Shown: piece by piece, positions 33,545 through 45,689 of the stretch | How positions within the stretch are numbered: position 1 is the first letter of the stretch | How the letters are laid out: every line of letters starts with the position of its first letter | Assembly (NCBI GenBank): GCA_012934845.2 | Contig: WNNJ02003034.1 | Coordinates: forward strand, 1 to 64,000 | From: Pomphorhynchus laevis | Lineage: Eukaryota; Acanthocephala; Palaeacanthocephala; Echinorhynchida; Pomphorhynchidae | Length of the DNA: 64,000 nt | Direction: 5' to 3' | Notes under the pieces: model-generated | Databases searched by the model: none | What the model saw: only the letters and a program-made list of their open reading frames with translations | What the model was told of the DNA's origin: nothing | Position numbers and translations under genes: made by a program

Positions 33545-34740
33545 CTACTGTCAATATCGGATAGTGACAGATTTTTCAAAATAGGGCAAGTGAATATGCA
33601 GGTTAGATGCGCATTCATTTTTGCAAAGAACACAAATGCACAAAGAGCACCGTGCATGTACTGGAATTCTAATAGCGCAGAATTTATCGTGATATCCATG
33701 GACAGATGCTCTCCAGATCAGCGGTCTTTTCCTTGCACAGGGTTCTCTCCATTTAGTCTGTAAGAATGCCGGAGTAAGATAAAATTCAGAATCCAATGAA
33801 GTCGTCTTTCGAAAGAACATGTTCAGATTAGTAGTAAATGATGCAGTGTGTTCAAGATTAAATGTTGAGCAGATGTATTTAGAGCAAGGTTCTAACGATG
33901 ATAGTATCGCTATAACCGATGAAGAACATTTTGGTGAGACTCCAACAATTCGCTTCACGAATCTCCATTGACACTTGTCCAACTGCTGAAAATTGAAGGG
34001 ACTTAAATCCGACCAGATAACTGGCAAAGCATATGAAACTATGGGAAGCAACATACTTCGAAAATACCGGAGGGCTCCTGAGAAAGATAAAGAACCTAAG
34101 TTTTTTGCATAAGAGGTTGCTACAACTAACTTCGAGGATTTACGATGTAGGTGTTCAGTAAATGACCATTTCGACGAAAGTAATACTCCCAAATAATTGT
34201 AACTATTGCAGAATTCTAAATCTACATTGCCTATTCTCAGCATGTCACATCGACGCAAAGGTCCACCTAACCGAAATTTAAGGGCTTTCGATTTATTTAC
34301 GTTCACCGTCAACTGATTTGATAAACAATAGGATGACAGAGCATCTAACGCACTTTGAGCGGATAAAAGATCTTTGGCTAATATTACTAGATCGTCGGCA
34401 TAGAGGGTACAAGAGACTTCATTCGATGCATGACGAAGATGCATAGGCAAATCCATAACAAAAAAGGAAAATAATATAGGGCTGAGTGGATCTCCCTGTA
34501 AAACACCGCGATTAGCAAAAAAGAAATCGAGGTGTTAATACCATCAGATACTTTAAGGCGATTAGGCTGAAGCACAGAATAAATAAGATACAAAAAGCGA
34601 CCACTAACGGACACTCTGGTGGAAAGTTTATCAAGTAACAAAGACCGATTCACTGTGTCAAATGCTCGCTCAAAGTCAACAAAAGTAGCATACAACGGTC
34701 TACGATTAGCGAAACAATCGGTGATAATAATAATAATAAT
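33545..34740 (-). mobile_element. LINE fragment of another clade (QGDPLSP / YADD type)
   Basis: Minus strand: ATFVDFERAFDTVNRSLLLD, then (after a frameshift near 34,500) GVLQGDPLSPILFS, CTLYADDLVILAKD, the thumb NVNKSKALKFRLGG, YNYLGVLLSSKWSF and a C-terminal Cys/His patch (CSLCICVLC...HLHIHLPYF). The QGDPLSP motif and YLG block differ from the CR1/L2 families here. It lies between two (TAA)n tracts, at 33,430 and 34,722. The N-terminal half is missing. Confidence 0.75.
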
Positions 34741-35196
34741 AAAAAGGAATATCATAATACAATTTGGCTAAATACTCTTCAAGTTATACATGTATAAATA
34801 TGCAATAAATTCGAAAATATTGCAAATTATCAGTAAAATACAAGGTCATTTTAAGGCAAATCGATATTGATGAAACGTGTATTGATAATTGATATTAATA
34901 AAACGTAATTAAATTCAATTTAAACTAATTAAGAACTTTGTGTCTCAGAAATTAATTAAAATTAAACAAGTGAATTGATATATCTCCAATCAATTTGATT
35001 ACATTTTGTAGTAATCTAAGAAATTATTGAATAATAGCATGATATGAAATCCTCATATCGAACGTATTTCATTAAAAGCTCTATTACTGCGAATCAATAC
35101 ATGTCTAATAATACAATTTATTGCAGTAAGCCCGGAATGATCGAATCCACCCATAGTGCGTTCGCACGCTTTTATGATATATTTATTTAAATAGAC
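34741..35196. other. AT-rich intergenic DNA
   Basis: No coding or repeat signal recognised apart from short AT-tracts. Confidence 0.4.
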
Positions 35197-35575
35197 TCAA
35201 ATATTACATGGTGATAATACTGAGCCGACGGTAGTGATTTGTGCTAATACGATGATTCGATGATGGTCCTTATCAGTCAATGGGTTCAGCTCACTCAAAC
35301 GTTCAAGAACATTTATGTCATTCTCTGTCTTAGACGAGCTTAAGATTGGTGACGCGAACGTTTTCGTCAAAACTTGAGTACTAGCGACAATCTTTTCTGG
35401 TCCAAGAAGTTTGCAATAAAATTTCATCCAATTGTGGACTACCAGGCTGACTTTTTTTATTCTAAACGTTTTTGTAAGAGAGGGCTTCGTTGAACAAGTT
35501 CGAATACGAAACTTGTTGCAATAGTTTTCTTCTAAGCTCAAGCATTATGTCAATCAAAGAAATAAGCTGCAACTC
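35197..35575 (-). pseudogene. Unidentified coding-like region with two overlapping frames
   Basis: A minus-strand frame of 114 codons (LTKTFRIKKVSLVVHNW..., ending VGSVLSPCNI) is preceded and overlapped by another open frame (HMLDAVELQLISLIDIML, ELRRKLLQQVSYSNLFNE). Both have protein-like composition. Together they suggest a frame-shifted relic of a host gene or an exon; I do not recognise either. Confidence 0.25.
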
Positions 35576-35639
35576 TACAGCGTCTAACATGCATTAAATT
35601 TAAATAATTGCATTTTTGAAAACGTCTTTATCATCTATT

Positions 35640-36165
35640 TATTTTATTTATTTATAGTGCCAAATGAACGCTTACGCGCGCTTACAAGCCCATGTAAAAG
35701 AAAAAGAACAATTTTTATGAACAACTGGAACCAATATTTGTTGGCTACAGCATCTAGGTCGTTTTCGTAAAAGAAAAAGTACAGATAAACAAGTAAGACA
35801 AAAAAATAGAATGTAAAATTAAAATGTTAATGAAATTGAAGCAACCATATTGAAGATAAAGGAGATGAGTGGAATGTTGCAAGGTGTTAGAAGACAACAA
35901 AAAAATGTTGAGTGGTTTAGTTAAAGAGGTTTGAAGAAGTGTGAGTTGAATAATATGTTGAGGGAATGTATATCTTGGTTTATTGTGAAGGAGGATCCAT
36001 AGTGCAGGAACGTAGACGTTGTTTGAAGAGTGGAAGCGATGAGGAATAACTAACATAAACTGGAAATGAATTCCAGACAAGTGTAGCGGGGACGATAAAA
36101 GAGCGCAGGCAAAATTTGTTAAGTGCAGAGAGACGTGGATAAGTAGATAATTACTTGATAGCAAA
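35640..36165 (-). mobile_element. L2-type LINE 3' fragment, diverged subfamily
   Basis: On the minus strand the end has the shared 3' UTR (GGCTTGTAAGCGCGCG) and, upstream, a decayed C-terminal coding end aligned with the other L2 copies. It stands tail-to-tail with the plus-strand L2-A fragment at 36.19 kb. Confidence 0.6.
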
Positions 36166-36189
36166 GTCAAGAAGGCAAAACGCGAATCA

Positions 36190-36420
36190 TAAAGAACTCT
36201 GCCTCCTTTGGATTCCGCTCCTTCTGGTGACTGCTCCTCTATCGTGGAATCATCTTCCCATTCATATACGCCAATCAATATCCCTGTCGTGCTTCAAACG
36301 CCAAGTCAGATCCCATTTAAACAATTTATCTGCTTGACTTTTTCATTTGTTGTTTTTGGACTTGTAAGCGTGCAGCTGGCACTCATTTGACACGCATTTT
36401 AGATGTTGTCACCCAACATC
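36190..36420 (+). mobile_element. L2-A LINE 3' fragment
   Basis: The last 230 bases of L2-A: FGFRSFLVTAPLSWNHLP-like coding remains, then GGACTTGTAAGCGTGCAGC and GGCACTCATTTGACACGC. Directly after it, TTTTAGATGTTG and CAACATCTAAAA (36,399-36,427) form a 12-bp hairpin. Confidence 0.7.
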
Positions 36421-36439
36421 TAAAAAATCGGAACCTCCT

Positions 36440-37640
36440 CATCACTCGCCTGACTTCAGTCGCCAAGATAGATCCGCAAGTCGCTTTTACAGGACTTACC
36501 CGGGTCATTCAAGCAAAGTGGACGCACGTACTACGAACTTGTCAATGCAAACTTGTATGGTAACAGAATTGGCGAAAGCAATAAAATCAAGCCTTCTACC
36601 AGGGAAGAAGAAACTCGTGCGTCGATGAATGGTTTTCAATTCTGACATCTCCGCTTAAGCTTGGCGGCATGGGAGTATTTGACGCGTCTTTCATGCCACA
36701 CCTGGACTATAAAGCGTCTATACAAATTTGTTCTACGTATGACAGTAATCCAGGTGGAAACACCCTACGTGATAGACAGAGAATCATGTTCAAGCGAATC
36801 TTAACCCGCCGGGCCATGGCTATCCAAGAGTGCATCACTCAGTCACTTATTCATCATAACCCGGCACTTAAAAACATTCTATCACACGCATCAAGAGATG
36901 GTGCATCTGCCTGATAAAGCGCCCTGTCTCTAAAAAACGAAAATTTTCACTTGATCTCTAACAAATTCACCGATGCCATTTCAACAAGATATGGTTTAAT
37001 GCCAAACAACTTGATTGGTAAGCACTGCCCATGTAGAGCTTAATTAGAGATCGGACATGCACTCTCATACAGAAAAGGTGGCCTTCCAACCATCAGGTAC
37101 AATGCGTTACGTGACATAATTGCTCTGAAACTAACCAGTGTGTGTCACAGCGTGGAAATCGAACCACAACTATCCCCAGTTCCTGACAACCTTAAATTTG
37201 ACGTTTCAAACACTTCAAGAGAATATGGAGCAATGCTATACGCGGTAGGAACAGAACTCAACGGCACACGATATGAGCAGACATTCTAGGATGTCAGTGT
37301 CTTTTCCATTTTTTGCTTAATTGTTTTTCAACCGAGCCCTCTCGTTCTCGTTCGAGTACAACGAGAACAGGAAGATTTCTAAATATGAAGAAAGAGTGAT
37401 AACAGTCGAAGAATGTTCGTTTGTACCATTTATTCTATCATCGTCACGTAAACTAAAAGATCGCGCTCGATCTCCAATAAAATCAATCGCTACTACAAAA
37501 TCAAGGCAAAGCCTCACGAGCTATGTCGACATAATATCAAACCTCAAAAGCAGATTGTCGTTTAAAGTGGCCCGTGCTTCATCCGCGTGCCTCCGAGCCC
37601 CGAGAAGTTTAGGAGGAAACGCGCAGACTAACATTCAATA
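36440..37640 (+). pseudogene. LINE C-terminal region (relative of the YLDD LINE)
   Basis: Successive frames give SPLKLGGMGVFDASFMPH, a Cys-x-Cys...GHALSY knuckle remnant, KGGLPTIRYNALRDIIAL, and a last block (KYEERVITVEECSFVPF, then IKSIATTKSRQSLTSYVD, LKSRLSFKVARASSACLR). This domain order is the C-terminal half of a non-LTR polymerase type common in invertebrates. At least four frame breaks. The open frame of about 100 codons at its end is part of this relic, not a gene. Confidence 0.6.
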
Positions 37641-37699
37641 AGCTTAATTTTCTTTAACATTCAAAGATTTTCAAAATTAATTGTTTTTCGAAAATATTA

Positions 37700-38460
37700 T
37701 CTTTAAAAAGAATAAGTAATATAATATAATATAATATTATAAGCAGGATTGTGAGTAACAAAATATAAGACGAAAGGTAACAATATGCAAACGAAATTCA
37801 ACACGAAGGTTAATTGTGGTCTGAGATAGGACGGAAAGTTTATGGAAGATATAGTCGAAGCGGCGAAGACGCAAAAGGACATGAGCAGCATAGTTTATGA
37901 TACGTTAGAGAGGTAAATGCACAGAATTGGACGAGTTGGCAAATAAGCCAAGGCAATAAACAATTCTGGGAAATAGGAGAGACGATATAATAACGAGACA
38001 AGAGAGGAAGTCGATCAGCCTACGAATGCGACGGAGATCACGAAGAAATAAGAAAGAAGTGCGAATTTTGCCATGAACAAAAGGTTTGAGGAAGAAGAAA
38101 TTGTTGAAGTGAAAATCTATGAAAATCATATTGTCAACGATTGGGAGAATGATCGAATTAACAGATAAAATAGGTGGAGTTATACCGAGTTGACGAGTTA
38201 TGATACACACGATTTTGGACTTTTCAAGTTTAAGAGCTACGCGAAAAGAGATAGGCATAAGACAATTTATGATAGAGGTAGCGAGGTCTTGGATACCGAG
38301 ATGATGCGCATGATAGTAGATGAGGATATCATCGGCATACTGCATATGATGAAAGTTATAGTCACGAGTTATAAGACAAGTCGCCGAGAAGAATTGAGAA
38401 CAGAAGAGGACCTAAAACGAAGCATTGTGGAACACCGTGCAAGATTGAAAAATATATATA
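37700..38460 (-). mobile_element. L2-type LINE fragment, diverged subfamily
   Basis: Minus strand: HGVPQ...VLGPLLFSILLGDLS, MQYADDILIYYHAH, LKLEKSKIVCIITRQ, VNSIILPIVDNMIF, IRRLIDFLSCLVIISSL. It is the RT palm and thumb with no 5' half. Together with 35.64 kb it represents a third L2 subfamily, older than A and B by its divergence. Confidence 0.7.
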
Positions 38461-38879
38461 TGAAGATGATTTTGAGTGAACACAAAAATCTGGAGAATAA
38501 ATTTGTAATAATGGAGATGCTTGATATTTGTGCTATTAATTTGAGAACTACAGTCACAGTGAATCTCTAGATGATTCCCATAAAATGATTTCATTCGTCG
38601 CTGTTAGTTTCAGCTAAGATGACGAATGTATAAGATCCAATTTTAGATAACAGATTTAATGATTAAATTTTAGTGCCGCGTAATTGGTACAACATTTACT
38701 CATCTTTGCACATGTGCATCCTCGACAGCGATCGTAAAGCCCCTGGCAAGTGTAATATTTTATATTATATTAATTATATAATAATTAATATTATAATTTA
38801 TTAAAATAATAAGAATTTATATGATTTAAATTTATAAAATTAAAATTTTAAATAAATTTAATTTCTGTGAATCGATTAA
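38461..38879. other. AT-rich intergenic DNA
   Basis: No gene or repeat recognised, apart from a flank of about 25 bases (TTTAATTTCTGTGAATCGAT) shared with the LTR copy at 43.1 kb. Confidence 0.4.
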
Positions 38880-39190
38880 TGTTGTGTAATAACAGAGACG
38901 ATAATACCGAATGACGGCTTTATTCAAGAATATCTAGCACATAATGTAATAAAGTATTATTACAACATTACGAATGTTTAATCATTATAAAATACACTAG
39001 TCTTCTCCACATTGATAATCTTGTAGGTATTTGGGAGGTTACCTATTTCGCCTTTCTGGTAATGTCGCTTCGAGATTGACTACTATGATATTAACTATGC
39101 TACCATGTTCCCTACAAGTCACAAAGCTTTCATAACTCGTATGGAAACTCAGGTTGTTTGCTTCCAAGTTACTAGAAGACTCTTCTCCAT
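38880..39190 (-). repeat. LTR of the gypsy family (copy B)
   Basis: About 310 bases, nearly identical to 43,125-43,435 (TGTTGTGTAATAACAGAG start; GGCTTTATTCAAGAATATC inside). By position it is the 3' LTR of the minus-strand gypsy fossil at 39.7-40.9 kb. Confidence 0.7.
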
Positions 39191-39455
39191 TTTCGATTTA
39201 TTCTTTTAAATTTAATAATTCCGTTTGAGTAGCACCCGAGATATCTTTATTTTTATTAAGTAATGATTATGAGTACTTAATAATCTTACGTACATAAAGC
39301 TGTACGCTTACTCCCATATTCATTTTGGATTAATGCATGCTGTCCGTTGCTGTGAAGCAATTTCATTGGGCAAAATTGAGGAAAATATTTAACTGTATGA
39401 TGCTGCCGAAACAAAAAAGCAAAACCGATCTTCATCCAGGGAGGAAGAATATTGT

Positions 39456-39644
39456 AATTAATTATTTGAGCTAGATCAAAGAAAAGAAGAAATTATTTTG
39501 ATATTTCGCTAACCTCTGTTAGCATCTTCGGAAAATTACTAATTGATAATTACTAAATTGTAATTTTTTGAATATGCTAACAGAAATTAGCGAAATATCA
39601 AAAATAATTTCTTATTTTCTTTGATCCAACTCTAATAATTAATT
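39456..39644. mobile_element. Foldback / MITE-like element
   Basis: Terminal inverted repeats of about 72-76 bases (39,456-39,531 and 39,573-39,644) at about 85-90% identity, sharing TTTCGCTAA and CTGTTAGCAT, separated by about 40 AT-rich bases. No ORF; a non-autonomous DNA-transposon-type or foldback unit. AT-rich ends make a target duplication uncertain. Confidence 0.7.
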
Positions 39645-39719
39645 ATCAATAACGAATCAGTATCAATTATTTAAAATATTGTAATTTTTAGAAGTCCTCG
39701 GGTGTTGAAATAAGCACTC

Positions 39720-40926
39720 ATATTGTGTTTGACTTGTTGCAGTACACAAGAGAGATCGCAATGACGAGAGTAGTTGGAAGAACATATTCTCATTCAAGTC
39801 GAAATCGATTTAAAAACTTTAAAGCGAGTTGAATAGTCTTTCAAATAAGCCGACGATACGTTCAACTTGCCTATTTCCTTGTTGGTTATTCGGCGTGCTC
39901 CGACTGTAAGCAATCCCACGCTAAGCTAGGTATTCCCGAAATGCCAACGATTGAAAACATGCTCCCTGATCGGAATGGATTCTGGCCGGATATCCGAAAA
40001 TACGGAATAACGCATTGAAGGCAGATATCACGGAAAAAGACGAATAATCAGAACAAGGAATTGCGAAGGGAAATCGCGAAAACTCGTCGACAGCATGAAG
40101 TAGATATTTGTTTCTCGAATTAGATTCAATAGGCCCTTTAAAATCAATATTGAGTCGTTCGAACGGCTGCGTGGCACTGATAACATGAGAACGGCTTAAG
40201 CTGAGCGCACACATTACATGAGTTTATCGTTTTGACGATATCGCTTTTATTAAAAAGGAAGATTGTGCTAGCTAATGTAGTGTTGCATGAGAACGATTCC
40301 GGGATGACACAAAGATGTATAAATATGGTGTAATTCAACTCAATGACTAATAGTATTTGTATATACTATTTGAGACATTGTATCAGCTGCATTATTAATA
40401 TGTTTAGCGTGATATTGAATGCTATACTGGAAGGGGACAAGCTCAAAGCTTTAGCGAGATACAATCATTTATAATCTTGTTTGAATGTTTTTGGTAGAAA
40501 ATGAAGCTTATCGAGATCTGGTCGGTTTTAATTGTAAACGGTCGACCAAGTAGGGAATTTCTCTAATGTTGAAGGTAATCTACGATTGCTTGGGCTTTTC
40601 TTTCGATGCTGTGTTGACGTAACGAAGTTCTGGGTGAAGTACGAGAGAAGAATGCTATAGGATTATCGCATTGGCTTAATGCTGCACCTATCGACAGATA
40701 CTAAGCATCGGTTTCGACGACCAATGTTAATTCTGGATTATAAGCTGCCGGACTGCTTTATAGATTTTTTCTTTTAGATACTCCTTGTTCAAGATGAAGA
40801 GAATTATTCAATAAGTGGGCGAATTTTATCGGAAAAAGAGTGAATACACTTTGAATTGTATGCGAACTGTGAACACACCTAAGAACCGTCGAAAAGATTC
40901 TTGGTTTTGTGGTAAAAGTTTCAGTG
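39720..40926 (-). mobile_element. Ty3/gypsy fossil (copy B), integrase and RNase H part
   Basis: Minus strand: an integrase core (FERLNIDFKGPIES, RIHSDQGACFQ) at 39,900-40,340 and RNase H-like remains at about 40,400-40,790. Broken, many breaks. With the LTR at 38.9 kb and an LTR piece at 42.3 kb it forms one minus-strand element that was later invaded by CR1-X and L2-B. Old. Confidence 0.65.
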
Positions 40927-40940
40927 AAACTTTTAGAGAT

Positions 40941-42237
40941 AAAAAAAACAAAAAAAACAGTATTCTATCGGACTCGCAACACGGATTTATGCCGGGCCGT
41001 TCTTGTTTAACGAATTTAATAATAGCTCGGAAAAGATGGTCGGACGCTTTGAGTTCTGAATATGCTATTGGACTTTTCTAAGGCCTTTACCGTGTCCCTC
41101 ATGACGGTATCATCTCATTGCTTGCTCACTATGGTATCAATTTTCAGACCATTAAGTAGATTAATAATTTCTTATCTTTGCGGTCATTCCAAGTAAAAGT
41201 TGGTGATGTTCTTTCAAAGAGCTCTAGGGTGCTTTCCGGTGTACCTCAAGGATATGTTATTGGCCCTCTTATTTTTGTCGTATTTCTTAATGACCTGCTT
41301 CTGCGTTTAAAGAACCTTGTTTTAGCAAATGCTGATGATTTAAAAATCTGGGATGTTGTTCGTACTCCTACCGATTGTCAGTCACTTTAGGACGACCGGG
41401 ACTGCCTTACTGAATGGTGTGAAGCCGCTGGACTCATGTTAAACATTAATAAATGTGTTTTGATGAGAGTGGGAGAACTACTTCGTCGTTCCAGTATCGC
41501 ATTGATAGTGCGTTATTAAATGAAGTTGAACACCATAAAGACTTTGGTGTAATAATTCATCGCTCTCTTAAGACACGATTGAATAGTGAGCACGTAAGGA
41601 CAAAAGCAACTAGGGCATTGAACTGCATCAAAAATAAATTTCTCAGACTGTCATATCAAATGCTTGGTACCTAATTTTCTTTACTAGTTCGCCCTCATCT
41701 GGAGTACTGCATCTCTGCATGATTTCCTACCACTAAGCGAGAATAGCTCGACTATGAGTCGGTACTAAAAAGAGATTCAAGGATATGTTTTACGACTGGA
41801 ACGTCTTACCGCACGCGGCTGCGTGCGCTAGGGATAAGCTTCATTCGTGTCAGATTTGTCTTACTAGACTTGTCCTGCCTTTATGCGATTGCAAATAAAC
41901 TTGATGACTTCCCCGCTAATATCCTTGGATTGAGAAGTAGGATATTACGCGGTCACTCGAAATCGCTGTATAAGAGGCACCATTATCAATTGCCTGCCAA
42001 CTTTCGATTGTCACATCGCGCGCTCAACTTGTGGAATGTGTTGCCTGAGGAAGTCGTCGCTGCTTCTTCGATGAAGCACTTCAAGCGACTGTGCCTAGCA
42101 TGGATGGATAATCGGCACTCGCATTTCAACGGATATCTTGAATCCTTATGATCTTGATGCTGACAATTTACTGAATTAAGTTGTAATTTTTTTGATCAGG
42201 CAAAACAGTTTCTCAGCTAACGCCTTGTATTTAATAA
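40941..42237 (+). mobile_element. CR1-X LINE, 5'-truncated and decayed
   Basis: Flanked by 14-bp AAACTTTTAGAGAT duplications (40,927-40,940; 42,238-42,251). Begins at DSQHGFMPGRSCLTNLIIA and runs through SGVPQGYVIGPLIF, ANADDLKIWD (the catalytic box reads NADD), VEHHKDFGVIIHRSLKTR, and ends with FRLSHRALNLWNVLPEEVV plus the CR1-X 3' UTR. Several stops and frameshifts, for example the TAG closing the frame after TDCQSL near 41,390. Confidence 0.8.
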
Positions 42238-42284
42238 AAACTTTTAGAGATGAAACTCTTAGAGATAAATGTCATACAATAAAT

Positions 42285-42361
42285 TTGAATAAACTGTTGT
42301 GTAATAACAGATACGACAAGATTACATGACGGCTTTATTCAAGAATATCTAGAACATAATG
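42285..42361 (-). repeat. Gypsy LTR piece
   Basis: The first 75 bases of the same LTR (GTTGTGTAATAACAGATACG, GGCTTTATTCAAGAATATC), cut at 42,361 by the L2-B fragment. By position, the far LTR of gypsy copy B. Confidence 0.6.
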
Positions 42362-43045
42362 TCCCCACAGTCCACAATCTCACTTTCTTAGAATTCCATT
42401 TCGATTATCACCTTTCTTTAAAACCCTTCGTCCGTGACATGGTCCGCTCGTCTAACTTAATTATCAGTGACATTCGCCGTATGCCCCTTATCGACTTCCG
42501 TTCCTGTATGTCTCTTCTTTCATCGCATCTTTTTCATAAAATCAATTACTGCCTCAGCCTTTTCGCCAATTCTTTAAAATCCATCCTACCTCTACAACGC
42601 ATCATCAACTCCGCCGTTCGAGTGCTCCTAGTCTCCGTCGCTTTAACCACAAATCCACATATCTTGCCGAACTCCCCGGCCCACCATCCACATTCGAATA
42701 CAACTCCGCTTTATTCTAATAACTTTTCGTCTCATCAATGTCGGCTCCCCATCGTTCATCAACCTCTCTTTCTTAGACGATACTCGTCCCACCTCTCTAT
42801 CACTGCTTTCTTGTTATTCCCTCTTACTCTACGTTCCCAATTATTCTAGCAACTACGGTCTCCGATCCTTCCTCGTCGCCGCCCCCATTCGCGTGAAATC
42901 AGCTCCCACTCGGCGTCAACCGCCCTCCCTCCTTTATTGCATTCAAATACCACCTTCGTACCCAATTCCTCGATACATGATTTAGATTTTTTTGTTGTGG
43001 TCATGTAAGCGTGCGCCGGCACGCATTTGCCACGTAAAAATATTT
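42362..43045 (+). mobile_element. L2-B LINE, 3' quarter
   Basis: Begins in the thumb region (NLTFLEFHFDYHLSLKPFVR), followed by IRRMPLIDFRSCMSLLSS and LFANSLKS, and ends in the L2-B 3' UTR (GGTCATGTAAGCGTGCGCC). Frame breaks in the last third. Confidence 0.75.
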
Positions 43046-43109
43046 TTTTATAAAAAGAAAATAAAAAAATTAAATTTTATTTAAATAAAATTTTATATAA
43101 GTTTAATTT

Positions 43110-43435
43110 CTGTGAATCGATTAATGTTGTGTAATAACAGAGACGATAAGACCGAATGACGGCTTTATTCAAGAATATCTAGCACATAAGGTAATAAAGT
43201 ATTATTACAACATTACGAATGTTTAATCATTATAAAATACACTAGTCTTCTCCACATTGATAATCTTGTAGGTATTTGGGAGGTTACCTCTTTCGTCTTT
43301 CTGGTAATGTCGCTTCGAGATTGACTACTATGGTATTACCGATGCTGCCATGTTCCCTACAAGTCACAAAGCTTTAATAACCCGTATGGAAACTCAGGTT
43401 GTTTGGTTCCAAGTTACTAGAAGACTTCTCCATAA
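43110..43435 (-). repeat. LTR of the gypsy family (copy C)
   Basis: About 310 bases matching 38,880-39,190 with few differences. By position it is the 3' LTR of the minus-strand element whose pol lies at 43.6-45.6 kb. Confidence 0.7.
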
Positions 43436-43619
43436 GTGTGACAAGATTCTTGTCACATGAACAGTTATCAAATTCTGTATCATCGCCTTGGGGAACTTTT
43501 GCTAGTTTTCGAACAGATATAGTCGATTCGTGCCCTTTTTATCTCGAACTAAAGCACATTGTCTGTTGGACTGTAACATTTTCACTTCTTGAAACGGTAG
43601 CTCATTTTTACGAGCTCGT

Positions 43620-45640
43620 TCATCTCTGAGCAAAAAATGCTTGGTTATTTTGTAGCCAAAAAGGCAGAATCGACGAATTTTTTGAATTTCTGGGGTAGAG
43701 AAATATTCGATTGTGTGGTGTTTCTCCGGTACTAGTGCACAACAAAGATCGAATGGACGCTAGAACAGAAGGGAGGACAGATTCCCAATGTTTTACTGGA
43801 AGGTTTATTGACCTTAGAGCAAGTTTGACTGTCTTCCAAATAATGCCCGCAAATCTCTCCGCCTGCCCATTTCCTCTAGGGTTAATAAGGAGTGCTCCTA
43901 CTTGATGACGCACATTGTGAAGTTAAAAAGTTGCGAAATTCTCGTGATTGGAAACATGTACCTTGGTCGGAGTGAATTCTAGCTGGACGTCCAAAAATAC
44001 TGAAAACTTGACGCAATACCGATATTACCGAGGATGAACAGCAATCGGAGCAAGGAATCGCGAATGGAAAGCGAGAAAATTCGTTGACGATGCATAGTAG
44101 ATATCGATTTCTGGTAGTAGACTCCAAAGGACCTTTAAAATCAATGTTAAGACGCTCAAACGGCTGTGTTGCGTTGATAACATGACCCATAGTAGGTTTA
44201 CAGAATTGCGATTTTTCCTCGGCGCAAATACGCATCCGCTAGTTACTTTAACGACGTATGACTTATTATAGGGTAAATTGTATTGTTTGATATAATGCAG
44301 CATTCGAGTAATTCCAGGATGACATAATGAGACATGAATTTGATTGATCTCACGGAGAGATCCTTGATGCGAACACACATAATATATTCACGACATAGCG
44401 TCAGCTGCCTTATTATTGCTTCCAGCTCGGTACTGTATCTCGTATTGATAAGGTGCTAATTCCAACCGCCAACGAGTTACCTTATCATTTTTTATCTTGT
44501 TGGTATGAGTTCTGTCGAACATAAAACTGACTGACCTATGATCAGTGATTATTTTGAAGGGTTTGCCAAGAAGGTAGTGCTTCCAGTACGTAACAGAGCT
44601 GACAATCGCCAAAGCCTCTTTCTCCACACTGGATTGATGTAACATTGTTTTCGGTAGTGTCTGTGAATAGAAGGCTACATGTCTCGTTTCCTGACTCAAA
44701 ACAGCTTCTATTGAAGTATATGAAGTGTCCGTTTCTATTGTCAACGGTAAATGTGCTTTGTATGAAAACAATATGGCTTTTGCAATTTCTTCTTTAAGAT
44801 CTTCAATAACTTCGATCGATTCAACAGTCAAAGGGAATGAATCATAGTCAAGTAATATCCTTATTTTTAGAGAATGAAGATATTCATTTGGAGTAGTAGG
44901 CTAAGAGACCTAATAGTCGTTGCATTTTCTTCCTGTATCTAGGTACTGGATAATCAAGTAATGGTTTAACACGATTAAGATCTGGTTTCACAGAGCCGTT
45001 AGACAGTCTATATCCCAAAAAAATCCAATTGCTTTTGCCTATACCTTGTTTTCTCCTTATCCAAAGTAAGATTGACATTCTTAGCGACTTCGCAAAACCG
45101 TTTATATCTTTCATCGTGTTCGTTAAAATCTTGGCCGCAAATTATAATATCATCCAAATAAGCGAAAACTCCGACGAGACCATTGTCGTTGATAATCTGA
45201 TTTATGATACGTTGAAAGACGGACACTGCGTTGGTCAATCCGAATGGAATTCGTTTATATTGATAAAGATCAATATAAAAAACCTGCCTCGGAAGCAGTG
45301 AACGGTCGATCGTTTTCTAGCAAAGGGATTTGATAGTAGGCATGAGAAAGGTCTACAGTTGTAAACACAGAATATGATGCTATTTGAGAAATTAAATTAT
45401 CGATTAGGAGAAGAGGGTAAGCATCCAGTAATGTGTACCGATTAACAGTACATGAATAATCTACAAACATGTGCTGTTTCTTTCCAGAACTGATGGGTTC
45501 TTGATGACAAGTATGTAACTAAAAACGTGCGAATAAAACATTAACTGGTCTTGAGAATGCAGAATGGAGAGCAGCCATGGCGTCATTAAAGGATGTACAA
45601 TCTTTAATCAAATCGAATAGTAGCGTCGAAATTAGGTTGA
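43620..45640 (-). mobile_element. Ty3/gypsy fossil (copy C), pol region
   Basis: Minus strand order: RT (TTVDLSHAYYQIPL, a YLDDIIICG box; about 45,470-44,884), RNase H (LPLTIETDTSYTSIEAVLSQ, KPFKIITDHRSVSFMFD; 44,831-44,388), integrase (HVSLCHPGITRMLHY, FERLNIDFKGPLES, RIHSDQGTC; 44,378-43,620). Several breaks, but domains are more legible than in the 15.6 kb copy. LTR pieces flank it at 43.1 and 46.3 kb; an MDH2 pseudogene lies between pol and the right LTR piece. Confidence 0.8.
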
Positions 45641-45689
45641 CGAGCAGACAAAGTTTTGATTCGTCTGATTCAAAACTCGAAGGCTTTTT

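Noticed and set aside
37321-37641. Independent 106-aa gene
   Set aside because: It is the last block of the LINE C-terminal relic (KYEERVI...LKSRLSF).
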